A DNA stretch of 64,000 bases from Symbiodinium microadriaticum (GCA_001939145.1 LSRX01000684.1:1-64000), one strand, 5' to 3'; positions 31,789 through 42,606 are shown, counted from the first letter of the stretch. Numbers and translations are program-made. Notes: generated by a model not told the origin, from the letters alone.

Positions 31789-32804
31789 CGCACGCCATAC
31801 AGTACTTAGGAGAGGAGGATGTGGTGAGGGGTGTTACAACTACAACAGCTACAGGTATAATAACACTATACAGGGCCAGCTCCCGGCAAGGCATCGCAGA
31901 AGCAAGGCAAGCTCTTCCATCGTGGACGGCGCTCCTTTTCACAGGTGCCAACCAGCAACAGGGCTGCCGTCGGTCTCGAACAGTGGCAGAAATGAGTGTC
32001 CTGCCGTCGTCTGCGCAGGCAATTAACATTTTGAGCCCAACACTATAACTACACTGGAAGATCAAAAAGCAGCAAGGTGCAGGCACAACGAATCCAAGGT
32101 TGCATTGCCTCGGGTGCTTGGACGAGAATTTGAAACTCCTATTGCGGTGGACTGGGGTGCTGATGCAGATTTGCTCCGCGAGTTCTCCTAACCCTCAGCT
32201 GTATAACCTTGGAACGCGTGCACCGCACTTCAGCATGCAACGGCTGGGCAACGGCATGGGCAAGAAGCTCTGTGTCGGCACAGGTCACGCAGGCGTGCGC
32301 TGAGCTGCTAAGCGCATTGACTAGCAACAGAGCCGGCGTCCAGCTGCCAAGAAGAGAGCCCTGCTCGCTTCTTCGCAGGGCACAAACTTCGAACCCAGCA
32401 CTAGACACTCTGGAGGTGGATTAAAAAAGAAGCGAAGTCAAGGCACAACGAATCCAAGGTTGCATTGCTTCGGGTGTCTTGCAATCATGGAACCTACTCC
32501 CCAAACCTATTCCGAAAACGACCTCTTTGCGGCTGCTTGAATGGAGAACTAGAGACATCGGGATGCTGATGCAGATTTACCCGGAGTGTCGCCTCCTAAC
32601 CCGCAGCTGTATGACCTTGGAGCGCGTGCGCTGCACTTCAACACGCAATGGTTGGGCAACGGCAGAGTCAAGCAGTTGTGCGTAGGCACAGGTCATGGAA
32701 CTGTGCGCCGAGCTGCTTGACAGCGTTGCGGAACTCTGCGAATTCTGGGGCTCTAAGCACAGCTCTCAGTATCTAGATCTCCTTCTATAGGCATCCATCT
32801 AGGC

Positions 32805-34639
32805 TTAGTCCGTGTACTCCCCGGCCGCGGTGTCCGGAATGGAAGCCCCTTCATCGATCGGATCGGCCGCCTGCTGTCCTCTTCCGCGGACGCTGCGGCG
32901 CTTCTGCGACTTCTTCTGTCCCTTGCTGAGGATGCAGGACGACGGGTTGGGGAAGACGGCCACCGGCAAGTCCGGCTTGAACACGATCTTCAGCACCTTG
33001 CACTCCATGGCAAGGGTCTCTGCAGTGGTGAGCGCAACCGGCTCTCCCGAACTGTTCATCACGAAGTCGCCCACCTTCAGCTTGCCCGCTGGCAAGCAAT
33101 GATGGCCTCCCGCCTTGCCTTCTGCATTGGGGATCGGCACGGGATGGTCTGGAGTCACAAGCAGTGTTGCACCAGCCGCCTTAAGGTCGACCACTTCCGT
33201 AGCTCGCGCTTCTTTGATCTCGACCACCTCCAGAACGGTCTCACCATCGCCAGCCAGGACCTGCGACCCAATCTGCAGGTCACTCCCCTCGCGGAAGACG
33301 TCCATTCGACACTTGAAGAGGGCATTTAGCATGAAGCAGTTCTGCTGCAGGGAACAACCGGAGGACCCACTCAGGACGGAGGCAACATCTTCATCCACGA
33401 GGCTGTACCCCAGTTGCTCAGCAAGATCCGACTCCTGGCTGGGAGCTGGGCCCGGAGGATGGAAGGCGGGATGGCGATGATGACGGGACTCTTGCTTCTT
33501 GTTCATCTCTGCAAGCTGGCGAAGGCGCTCCTGGTACATGCCCCTCTCTACCCACAGAACCTCCAGCTGACCACGGGCTTCGGCAAGCTGCTGCTGGAGC
33601 TGCTCACACCGGTCCTGCAAGACTGCCTTCTCGACGTGCATCTCCGTGCTTTGCTGAGAGCCAGCCTTCAAGCTGAGATTCTCCATTTCCAGCCGCTGCT
33701 TCTCCAGCCGCTGTTCAGCGGCATCGGCCTCCGCCCGTGCCAGACGCTCCTTGGTCTTAGCATGCTCGGAAGCTTCTGCCTCCGCCGCTTGCAGGCGTGT
33801 CGCAAACTCTTCGCAACGCTCCTGGCACTTGCCGTTCTCCTCCTGCACCTGCCGGAGCTCCTTCTGCATCCCCGCCACCCCTGCCTCCGCAGCTGCAGCA
33901 CGAGTTGCGAACTCCTCACACTGCTCCTTGCTCTTGGCGCTCTCACTTCGCGCAGCTTGCAGCTCTGCATCCCTGCTGGACACCTCGGCCTCCGCCGCGG
34001 CCAGGCGATTGCGAAGCTCTCGCCCCTCCTCCCGCGATTGGTGCAGCTCCGCTTCGAGGCGCCGGCGCTCGGAGGTCTCCTCCTCGAGCTTCTGCCGNCC
34101 TCGGCCTCCGCAGGCTGCGAGGCCCAGAGCTCCATCAGCCGAGTACTCACCGCCTCAAGAGCCCGGCAGCGAGGGCGGATGTGGGGCTGCCGCAGGTACT
34201 CAGCCGCCCACTCCGCGCAGTGCCCTGGTGATTCCCACGGCTCTCCTCGCAGGAGCCCAACCTCGGTGAAGCACCAGTCGCCCCAGTCGTAGGTGCCGTA
34301 GTCGGAGCGCCACCCGTACTTGCCAATCTCGGCCGCGCCGTGCCGGAGCAGCGCCTCGCTGAGGAGTTCTGTCCTGGTGGCCTCGCCCGCGAGCTCCGGC
34401 GCAAAGCACTCCCCGCACTGCTGGAGCCAAGCCTCGGCCTCCGCAGGCTGCGAGGCCCAGAGCTCCATCAGCCGAGTACTCACCGCCTCAAGAGCTCGGT
34501 TCGCCTCGAGAGCTAGGTTCGCGTGAGCATAATGGTAAGCAGCCAAGTTAAGGAAGGCGTCGACGACGGTGGCCAGGGGCCAGCTGGCGGGGACTTCGGT
34601 CATCTCTGTGAGAATTTTTGCTTCGGACTGCTGGTGCAT
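32805..34639 (-). CDS. Hint/coiled-coil gene, copy C (interrupted by N, diverged N-terminus)
   Basis: The C-terminal coil and Hint part (32805-34097) is nearly identical to copy A. After one N at 34098 the frame changes and a diverged N-terminal region follows, starting at GCCGCCATG 34639 (MHQQSEAKILTEMTEVPASW). The segment RALEAVSTRLMELWASQPAE is encoded twice, at about 34102-34160 and 34436-34497. Whether this is one real gene with an internal duplication or a chimeric join of two copies cannot be told here. The Hint features are as in copy B. Confidence 0.7.
34098..34098. other. Single N, probable contig join
   Basis: Separates two parts of gene C that are out of frame with each other, beside a repeated segment, which is typical of a join of unknown gap size. 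Confidence 0.9.
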
Positions 34640-34700
34640 GGCGGCGACTCGCCAGCTGCGAGATGGACCTCAGACCAAACCTTTGAGCTGCGGCTGCCTC

Positions 34701-36547
34701 AACCTAAGCATGGCAACACTCCTAAATCGAAGTCTCAAGGCGCATGTTCTGGTCTGCGGTTTCCAACCTTTGTGGAAGAAGTCATGTTGAAGGTAGAAAG
34801 TTTATCAGAAGTAATGCTGCCTTCATCCGCATAGGAACAATCCATCAGGAGTTTAGCCACATGACGCTTCACTCAACATCCGAATGTCAGGGCGACGTGA
34901 ACGACTATGTGGTGCTCCAAGCTAAAGGCAGAAATGCAAGTCATGCAACAAAGTAGCACTGTCAAGATTCACTACAGTTTCCACGGTTTTTTGTCACACT
35001 CTAAAGGGCCACAAAAAAGACAGAAACATTCAGGGCATTGTCAGTCGCGATCACAAACAAGCAAAAAACCTAGTCCCTAAACCCTAAACCCTATAAACCC
35101 GAAGATCAGAAACCCTTGCAACAGGCAGAAGGGCCGGGCCCCGAGCCGTGCGGTTTCCCACGTGCGCATCCACCTCCTGGGCCGGGGGCGCACGGCCCCG
35201 GCGCTGTCGCCTCCAGATGGCCGGGGATCTCTCAAGCAGCTGGGCTTCTGAATTCTGGCGGCTGCGTTTGAGGAAAGCCGGAGATAACAAGCAGTCGGGT
35301 GATAGCTGGACCGGAGAAAATGTGGCCTAGAAATGGTGGCAACCTTCTGCATCACTCTTCTTATAGCCGCTGCCATCGCCTGGCAGTTCAACTGAGAACT
35401 ATAGCCATGGACCGGCGTCAAACTCCTCACCTCCCCAGCAACAGGGGCTTATAGAGTATTGTAGAGGGTCATCCAGAGAGGATAGGCGACTCAAGGGTCG
35501 GAGAGTTCTGAGGAATCGGTGAATACCCTGACAATGAAGGTCCTCCCCGATATACAACGATGCTCATGTAGACACGAGGATTGTGGTATAGTCCTCGATG
35601 GCCCCTGAACAATAAGGGGGATGTCGGTCCAGGGTCTGCATTGGAGCCATCCTCACCCACGAGCCTTTCGCCGCGGACTTGCGATCTCGACGCTGGTCTC
35701 CTGGCTCACTTCACTTGCGGGCTTCGGTGGGCACTTCGAGCTTTTGTGCTTAAATAGGGCGGAGCTGCTTATCTGAGGGTTTTTTGCATTCCCCCGCAAC
35801 TATAGCCGAGTCTCAAGTCTTGCAGCCGGTCCCACCTGCAAGCCTTGTGGACCCGCGATGCGCCCCACCAGGCCACTAACACCACTACACAGCCCTGAAC
35901 CCAACCCGAAAGCGCAAAATCTTGTAAACCCGATAAAGACTATAATGCCTGCAAACCAGATAGCCCAAACCCCAACGTGGCCCCAAAGCCCCAACCCTAA
36001 CGTGGCAAGTCTTAAACTTTAAACCGGCAAGCGGATCTCCCAAGCGCCAGCCTCTCGCTGCGAGCTCCGGGGGCAGATGACGATCTGCGGCTTGACGTCC
36101 ACTGCTGCCTGCCAGGATGAGTCTGCATACAGTTTCGGGTCTTTAAAATTGTAACGATCAATAGTGGGTTCTATGGGGATGTAAGGGGTTAAGATGTACA
36201 GAATCTCTAGGGTCGTGGAGGGAGTTCGGTTGAATCCAACGGGTGCTTGGGAAGACTGATCCACAGGGTTCTTTACATCAAGTTAAAGACATTTCTTCCA
36301 ACCCCAAACTCCGCAAATGGCACCAAGCTCTAAAAAAGGGTGCGTTCCATCGAGTACACCGCCCAAGCATAAATATGTAACCAGCTTCAAAATATACTCG
36401 ATGAGTGTGTCATGAAGACTCACAGAAATGTGACAATTTGCGTTATCGAGGCCATCAAACACCATAAAGTTCAGGTGAACCCCAGAAGCCCTGCAAAGCC
36501 CAGCAAGACTCTTTTCGGGCAGTCCAGCAAATGCCTGAGCCCCTTAG
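34701..36547. other. Stretch mostly without genes
   Basis: A short part near 35127-35205 resembles the 5-prime flank of units 1 and 2 (CCCGAGCC, GCGGTTTCCC, CTGGGCCGG). One exon candidate at 35174-35247 on the minus strand is listed separately. Other small frames are unsupported. Confidence 0.4.
35174..35247 (-). CDS. Candidate internal exon, minus strand
   Basis: Acceptor CCAGAATTCAG, two bases, 24 codons reading AQLLERSPAIWRRQRR, GRAPPAQE and donor GAG/GTGGAT. Both splice sites look good. Function unknown. Confidence 0.5.
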
Positions 36548-36619
36548 TTTTCCCGTAGTTCTCCGAGCCTTAACCGTAATGGAGGGGCCCTTGAAATTGT
36601 GGAGTTCCCCATTGTTCAT
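36548..36619 (+). CDS. Candidate exon ending at an F3 element
   Basis: Acceptor AGCCCCTTAG (AG at 36546-36547), one base, 23 codons FPVVLRALTVMEGPLKLW, SSPLF, two bases AT, then GTAGGG at 36620, which is the outer end of an F3 hairpin. Joined to 36720 the split codon becomes ATG and the frame continues for 45 codons. Confidence 0.65.
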
Positions 36620-36706
36620 GTAGGGGCCCTAATAATTTCCATAGGATTTCGGGGATAAGGAGCCCCCACAAGAGTATGGGTAATTCTTTAAGCCTCCTAT
36701 ACTACT
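36620..36706 (+). mobile_element. F3 hairpin element as a near-complete intron
   Basis: GTAGGGGCCCTAATAATTTCC to about GGTAATTCTTTAAGCCTCC. The whole proposed intron is 36620-36719 (100 bp): donor at the first base of the element, acceptor CCGCAGCCCAG just after its right end. It splits two open exons in matching phase. Confidence 0.75.
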
Positions 36707-36719
36707 TCCCGCAGCCCAG

Positions 36720-36856
36720 GACTCCGCCTCTCCCAGTACGGCTGATTCTGCAGTTCGAGGCGGCGGGCTTGCTGCCGTCTCTCTCTCATCATCTGCGGGC
36801 GTATGAGGTCCATCTCAGCCTGTGCTGGCTCTTCTCAAGCTCTGGGCACTATGGGC
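36720..36856 (+). CDS. Candidate exon between F3 and F1 elements
   Basis: After acceptor GCAGCCCAG, one base, 45 codons reading TPPLPVRLILQFEAAGLL, PSLSHHLRAYEVHLSLCW, LFSSSGHYG, one base, then GC donor GCTACC leading into an F1 hairpin. A second frame (DSASPSTADSAVRGGG) with donor GTATGA is also open, but the first joins in phase to 36548-36619. Function unknown. Confidence 0.6.
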
Positions 36857-36860
36857 GCTA

Positions 36861-36953
36861 CCCATGGGCTCCAGAGTAGTTCCTTTTTGGGGGTTGCTAT
36901 AATAGGATCCTAAATATGAGCCACAACAAGGAACTACCATGGAGCCTATGGGG
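36861..36953 (+). mobile_element. F1 hairpin element
   Basis: Arms CCCATGGGCTCCAGAGTAGT and ACTACCATGGAGCCTATGGG, TA on both sides. The left end is four bases after the proposed GC donor of exon 36720-36856. Confidence 0.8.
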
Positions 36954-37257
36954 TAAGGCTTAGCTTTAGTGATTTCGGTATAGGATTTAAGGATGTTTTA
37001 CCGTTCCCGGTTTTCGAGCCGTCCTTGGAAGTCAAAACTTCCTCAAATAACCAAACAAATCGATTCAGGAAATATATGTATATATATATATATATACATA
37101 CACACCGTGCAACTACTTCACGGTCCGTGTTGAAGCATCGGGCCTTGGGATGAGTGAGGAGGCCTCTTTGGGTTGTTGAAAGGGCCGAAGATCCGAGCTC
37201 CAAGTCCTAAAGTGTCGGAACTCAAACCGAGGCTTCAGCCCCCAAAACCTCTAGTTA

Positions 37258-37347
37258 CCCGTAGGCTCCTAAGTAGTTCCTTTTTGTGGTTTATGTATAG
37301 AAACCGAAAAGGTAATCCCAAAAAGGAACTACTTAGGAGCCTATGGG
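37258..37347 (-). mobile_element. F1 hairpin element
   Basis: Arms CCCGTAGGCTCCTAAGTAGT and ACTACTTAGGAGCCTATGGG, TA on both sides; centre in minus orientation. On the minus strand the left side reads GTAG/GTGTACCC, a possible donor for the open block 37353-37525. Confidence 0.85.
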
Positions 37348-37352
37348 TACAC

Positions 37353-37525
37353 CTACAAAGCCCACTAAAACTGCTACATCCTGGGGCCCTTTACACCGCA
37401 CTCGCATGTACTCGAACACTCGAATCCCCAAAGCTGCCTCACGGGCTCCGACCCCCTTCTCCCGATCCGCCCACCTCTCTTTCCCACATGGCGCGCTCCT
37501 CCGGCGTTTCGACCTGGCTTTCAGT
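37353..37525 (-). CDS. Candidate exon filling the space between two F1 elements
   Basis: On the minus strand one frame is open across the whole 173 bp (RRRSAPCGKERWADREKG, ALGIRVFEYMRVR) from acceptor GGGTAG to donor G/GTGTAC. A second frame (TESQVETPEERAMWEREVG) joins in phase over the F1 element to 37630-37654 but stops near 37440. Either could be right; both treat the flanking F1 copies as introns. Confidence 0.45.
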
Positions 37526-37528
37526 CTA

Positions 37529-37625
37529 CCCATAGGCCCCTAAGTAGTTCCTTTTTATGGTTCATATTTGTTTTCTATAGTCCTATAAGGTATTCTCAAC
37601 AAGGAACTACTAAGGAGCCTATGGG
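37529..37625 (-). mobile_element. F1 hairpin element, candidate complete intron
   Basis: Arms CCCATAGGCCCCTAAGTAGT and ACTACTAAGGAGCCTATGGG, TA on both sides. Read on the minus strand, GC donor C/GCTACC at 37629 and acceptor GGGTAG at 37526-37528 give a 104 bp intron made of the element and its TA flanks. Confidence 0.8.
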
Positions 37626-37629
37626 TAGC

Positions 37630-37654
37630 GATCACGAACCTCGGTTTGCTCGGG
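37630..37654 (-). CDS. Candidate short exon next to an F1 element
   Basis: Minus strand: after GCCTGAAG, one base and eight codons PSKPRFVI, then GC donor GCTACC of the F1 hairpin. It joins in phase to a frame beginning TESQVETPEERAMW. Very short; supported mainly by its fit to the intron model. Confidence 0.3.
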
Positions 37655-38223
37655 CTTCAGGCTCCAACATAGATGAATCCCAAACACGAAATTCAGAAAC
37701 CCAAGGCCATCCATCCATATATATATATATATACACACATACATACATACAATCCAGGAGAGGGGAACTTATGGGCGCAGATGTAAGGAACGGGTCTTGG
37801 CGTTGGCGGCTTGACGTGTTGAGGACATATCTCAGTTGCATTGTAGTCAGGCTGCCACCATGATGTAGATGTATGTTTATACAGAAGCACATGCAAGACC
37901 TCCACACCAAATGTCCCTTAACGCTGCCCTCAATCCCGATCAAGCCCCTGTCGCCTCGCTCGCAGACTCCGAATCCAAAACCTTAAATCTCATTCACAAG
38001 CCGCAACACTCCGTGGCCAACTAGAACACGCATATCCCGAAGCTGTCGCCGAAAGTGACAAAGTCACAGCCAAACAAAAACAAACATGACCAAAAAGTCA
38101 GAAGCCGCGAACATTATGCTGGCAAAACCTAGCACACAAACTCTATGAACCTTGAGACCCCATGGGGGGGCGCCAAATTCACCCCAAACCAGCTCTGAAT
38201 CCTGAACCTCAACCTGATTACAC

Positions 38224-38282
<59 letters not shown>

Positions 38283-39644
38283 TGGGTCGACGAGTCAGGG
38301 CCTCGTCCAAAACGCGCTGCACCTTGAGTTGGTACTGCTGCGCGGCCCGCTCATCCGACTGCCTTCGTCTCGAACAGTTCTTTACCCTCTATACTGCTTC
38401 AGCGTTGCAATAGGGCGCATAGGTTAATTATGTACGGCTTACCGGGGCTGGATTTATATATGAAGGTTAGGCGGCTAGGAGTCAGAGTTGAAGCGGCTGA
38501 ACAGAACATCGGCCTCCGTGACGAAACTCCACGCCGGTGCCGTCGCTGCTCGTTCTGTGCGCAGCGCTCGTTCGGAGTTCATGGGTGGGAGCTACAACCT
38601 ATCTGGGGGGTAAGGGTTCAGCGTTGAGGATTTGGAGTTTAGGCTTCCCCCTAGCAAATTGACGTTCCCACTTGCGCACTGCCCAAATTCTGAACCCACA
38701 CGAACCGTCAACAAAAAAGCGTACACCATTCGACGCCCGACCCTTCGTACCCAAGATCGCATTCTTATAACAGACCATCACATCAGAGAGTATTGATGAC
38801 ATTTGCGGCAGTGTGAGCACAGGGACGCTAATCTTGAAGGCTAGCTCAAGCCAACGAATACAACCAGAGCGACACGATAGTCAGAGGACACTTGTGGAAC
38901 CTCCACCCGACGGCGACTGTCACGGCGGTGCCTCAGATCAAAGCGAATGGAACAATCGCGAGAGTCGTTTTGCTCTTTCGTGGGGGAGGTGAGAAATCCA
39001 GCAGGGTTGCAAATTCAAGGGGTTCGCGGCAGTCGTGAAGGGTTCGCTAAGCTGTTCAGCTGATTCTGAAGAGCTGGACATATAACCAGAAAGTGTTCCC
39101 CGGAGGGGATTTACCAGTGAAGGCTGTGCGTTGCAAGGCCGGCAAACTCAAAAGTGTGTTTCCCACTATGTTCCGGAACTCAACTTGGATGCTTAGAACA
39201 GCAATAAGGTGTTAAGAGTTGCGGGGAATAACATGCCTTTGCTGCATCAATCGGAGTTGCGTTGCCTTAAACTATACACTGAATACACCTACGGCATTGC
39301 ACTCACGCAACTGCTCTTATTCCCCCAGCGAAACCACTCATCAAATGTCATCAGCTCCCTGATACTCTAATTCCAGCATCCTGCCGGAGTTCTTCCCTAA
39401 TTTAGGGTTTAGGGTTTACGCAGATACTCGGTTCATGACTGTTGCTGCCGTCGCCAGGAGCGGAAGTCCTGGAATGAGGAATGAAGGGATGAGGGGGTGG
39501 CTTTTCGAGGTTTCTGGTTCAGGAGAAGGGTTAAGGTTGGGGCGTGGGGTTTAAGGGATTGGAAGTGCTGACTTCGGAAGGGAATCAGGAACGAGGTCTT
39601 GCCTGCGAATCACACAAATCCGTCTCAGCAGTCAACCTCCACTA
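37655..39644. other. Microsatellites and unsupported frames
   Basis: (TA)n at 37717-37750 and a long (AT)n at 38226-38280. The GC-rich part at 38290-38400 is open on the plus strand but boundaries are unclear. A possible exon ends near the F1 element at 39645 (ERGLACESHKSVSAVNLHY on the plus strand). Confidence 0.4.
38226..38280. repeat. (AT)n microsatellite
   Basis: Pure AT dinucleotide run of about 50 bp. Confidence 0.95.
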
Positions 39645-39734
39645 CACATAGGCTCCGAAGTAGTTCCTTTTTGTGGTTTATATTTAGGATCCTGTAAGGT
39701 AACCCCAAAACGGAACTACTACGGAGCCTATGGG
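39645..39734 (-). mobile_element. F1 hairpin element
   Basis: Arms CACATAGGCTCCGAAGTAGT and ACTACTACGGAGCCTATGGG, centre GTGGTTTATATTTAGGATCC (minus orientation). TA on the left, CA on the right. Confidence 0.85.
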
Positions 39735-40029
39735 CAGACTCAATTACATCATGAAACCTTGATTCTGCGAAGTCTCAGGTTCTTTCGTCCGCTCCAAAGC
39801 TCTCAAAGTGACACCGAATCACTGAAGCTACCATGGAGAAAAAACACAAACAAACAAAATGAAACCCAACAAAGCCTCGCATTTTTCACTTAGGATTTAG
39901 GTTTTTTTCAGGGTTTCGCAAACTTCGCCTCTGAGAACCTTAAAGCCTCAGCAGACAGAAGGTTGATTACCCGAAATGAACCCCTAAGAACCAACATGTC
40001 CCTGAAGCTTAGGCCGAAACACCCCTATA

Positions 40030-40112
40030 CCGATAGGCTCCAGAGTAGTTCCTTTCTGTGGTTTGTACTCAGGATCCTATTAATAATGTATAGTCCCAAA
40101 AAGGAAATCCCC
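40030..40112 (-). mobile_element. F1 element, decayed right arm
   Basis: Left arm CCGATAGGCTCCAGAGTAGT and centre with AGGATCCTATTAATAATG; the right arm is reduced to CCCAAAAAGGAAATCCC. Confidence 0.65.
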
Positions 40113-40424
40113 TGAAGTCCGGAAGTACCTTGAGGATTAAGATTTAAGGCTCAGGGAGCGTCCCTACAAACGAATCTGCATTCAGACTTAATTAAACGTA
40201 GATTCAGACCGCACATCCAAAAGCATTTCGTGGTACTTTGAGGTTACCAACGCACTCAGTGTGAAAAAAACCGGCGAACCCTAAACCCCTAAACCCTGAA
40301 CCCTAAGCTCCTCCAGTGTGCTGGGGCTCTTTTTCGGCTTCTCCTCGGGCGTGGGGACCTGCTCCGGTGCCAGTGGAACTGGGGGTGGGACTTCAGGGCG
40401 CAGCATCGCAGAATCTATAACTAT

Positions 40425-40792
40425 ATCTCTATCTATATCTATATGTATATGTTTCTGTATATATATATATATATATATATTTATTTATTTATGTATAGAT
40501 AAGATAGATATAGAGTTTCGGTTTCTGGGAGCACGGGAGTGCCAATAGCTAAGGTGGAGATGCCGGGTTTGTCAAGACATCGCCGAAGCTCAGTGCGGAG
40601 CAGAGGACAATGTCATTTCTTGCTGGTTGCGGCTCGTCGGTGTATGAAGTACCCAGGGTCTGCTGTACCTATAGTCTCCATTGTAGTCCCTTTTCGGGGC
40701 TACCTTTTTCGGATCCTCAATCTATATATAGATATATATATATACACAAATACATATATATATATATATGTATATAAATATATATATATATA
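40425..40792. repeat. AT-rich microsatellites flanking half an F1 element
   Basis: (CTATAT)n and (TA)n at 40425-40510 and again at 40722-40792. Between them, 40668-40716 matches the left half of F1 (CCTATAGTCTCCATTGTAGT then GGATCC), truncated by the microsatellite. Confidence 0.7.
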
Positions 40793-40824
40793 ATAACTCA
40801 ATAGGTAGTCTGGTCTCTCTCAGG

Positions 40825-40920
40825 TTCAGTTTGTATAATTAGAAAAGGGTTGGAGGGGTACATCACACTATAATTTTAATAAGGAGCCTCTAAGTATTGG
40901 TATTTACTTTAGAGCCCCAT
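40825..40920 (+). mobile_element. F3 hairpin element, diverged
   Basis: GTTTGTATAATTAGAAAAGGG on the left and AATAAGGAGCCTCTAAG then TTTACTTTAGAGCCCCAT on the right match the F3 layout. No adjacent exon seen. Confidence 0.5.
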
Positions 40921-41460
40921 CCGGCCTTCACTGCTGGCGGCGCCGCCTCTGCCACTGGGTCGGGAGGCAGCTCGCGTCCCTGGACAGGAAGGCTTCGAGG
41001 CGCTGGTATGGGTGGAACGAATTAAAATATACCTAGACCCTCCATCTACCCTCTTTTTTGACCCTAAGTACCCTTAATTTGGGACCATATACCCCTATGT
41101 GAGGGAACTTGGGAGGGTCCTGGTGGATATGACTGACCATTATGCTTAGATTCATTGCGACGATATTGATATTCTCTGCACCAGTGTGCCGGAAGCTGCA
41201 CTTTCAGGACTCGAGCTCAACTGGCTACAGCTTGCTACGCTCTGAGACTTTTTCCGTCCTGAAGTATCGAGATGCTTCTCACATCAGTTAGTCAGGCTGG
41301 CGTGTCATGGGCCGGTCGGGGAGAAACAGTTTCACCAAAGGCTCCCCAGCTGTGCGGAGTTGAAGGCATGTGATTGCTGGATTACGGTGTTGGTTCTTCT
41401 TCTTCTTCTGCGGGTTGAGGCTGAAGGTTCAGGGTCCATCTGACGTAAATCCCCAAGGCC

Positions 41461-41575
41461 CCTACATAAACCCTAAACCCTAAACTCAAAACCCTAAACC
41501 CTAAACTCTAAACCCTCACCCCTAAACTCTAAACCCTAAACCCTAACCCCTAAACCCTAAACTCTAAATTTTAAA
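41461..41575. repeat. CCCTAAA-type telomere-like tract
   Basis: Near-perfect CCCTAAACCCTAAACTCTAAA units over about 115 bp, one of the more regular tracts in the window. Confidence 0.9.
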
Positions 41576-41693
41576 GAAGCCTCCAACGCTGGGTCGGCTC
41601 TTGGCTCGAGGGACATGGGGCCTTGCTGGGCTCAGGCGAGGCAAGGTCTTGCCCCCTGCGGACGGGACCATTGGCACAGTAAAGGGTAGTATA

Positions 41694-41845
41694 AGATTGT
41701 ATAGTACATTATAGTATAGTATAGGGTATAGGATAGTATAGGATTGTAGCAGGATTGTATAGCACATTATAGTATAGTATAGGGTATAGGATAGTATAGG
41801 ATTGTAGCAGGATTGTATAGCACATTATAGTATAGTCTAGTATAG
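41694..41845. repeat. 58 bp tandem repeat
   Basis: Unit containing ACATTATAGTATAGTATAGG begins at 41705, 41763 and 41821, a period of 58 bp, about 2.6 copies. Confidence 0.85.
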
Positions 41846-42606
41846 GAGACGATAGTATACAACTTATGGGAACACCTATACAGCCAGAAAGCCATGAAAA
41901 GGACATGGGGATTCGATTTTGAGCGGCTTCCGTGCCTCCAGTTTTGCCATTGCCCGATCGTAGGCTTTGTTCAGTGAGCGAAACCTGTGCACAGAAATCA
42001 TTCGGACTTCATACAGGTCTCAGGAAGCATACTTTGGGCGACTACCCTGCATTCGGCTCATGACGGCAATGTACCTGCGGAACTTAGCAAAAAAATCGGA
42101 TTCTATGTGTATTCAAGTGCCAGAGGGTATGACTTCCTCATATCATCGAGGCAACTGCTGCTGGACAGCTCGAAGCTGTGCACACGACAGCTGCATTGAG
42201 CCTTAAAGCATTCGCTAGGCGGTGTGACGACTGATTACTCAGAGGGCTTGCTAATGGAAGCCAGATCCTAGTAAGCCCAAGCCCCTGAACCCGGAATCGT
42301 AGATCCTAAGCAGAGACCCTAAACCCTGTTTGTTGGGTCTACAGGACTCTTGCATGAATTGCAATGATCTGAATTTGAAGGGACTCATATCTCATGTAAA
42401 GAAAACTCTCAGCCCTGACCTGGTTCCCTGTTGGGGGGCCATACAAAAAATGATCATGTTTCATCCTCCTTCTTGGCTTGAAATATAACAAAAATGCTAA
42501 AAAAATGTATCCAACAAGGACCCAGATTACAAAAAAAAAACCAGAAAAAAAAAGACACTAAAATACAAAGCCCTGGGCCGGGCCTCTCTGGGTCTCCTCC
42601 CAGGTC
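41846..42606. other. Stretch without a recognised gene
   Basis: Unique sequence with small frames and an A-rich patch at 42520-42560. Nothing recognised. Confidence 0.4.

Larger units (their letters stand above)
26335..32312. repeat. Tandem segmental duplication, unit 2
   Basis: Second unit, about 5978 bp, with Hint gene B. It lacks the 387 bp insertion of unit 1, has a (CA)n-containing insertion at about 31331-31458, and carries an extra local duplication with a 113 bp period (29333 and 29446). Confidence 0.9.
32313..34700. repeat. Tandem segmental duplication, unit 3 (partial)
   Basis: Third unit, with Hint gene C. Similarity to the other units is close up to the N at 34098; after it the sequence is a diverged version of the N-terminal coding region, and similarity fades after about 34700. 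Confidence 0.85.
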
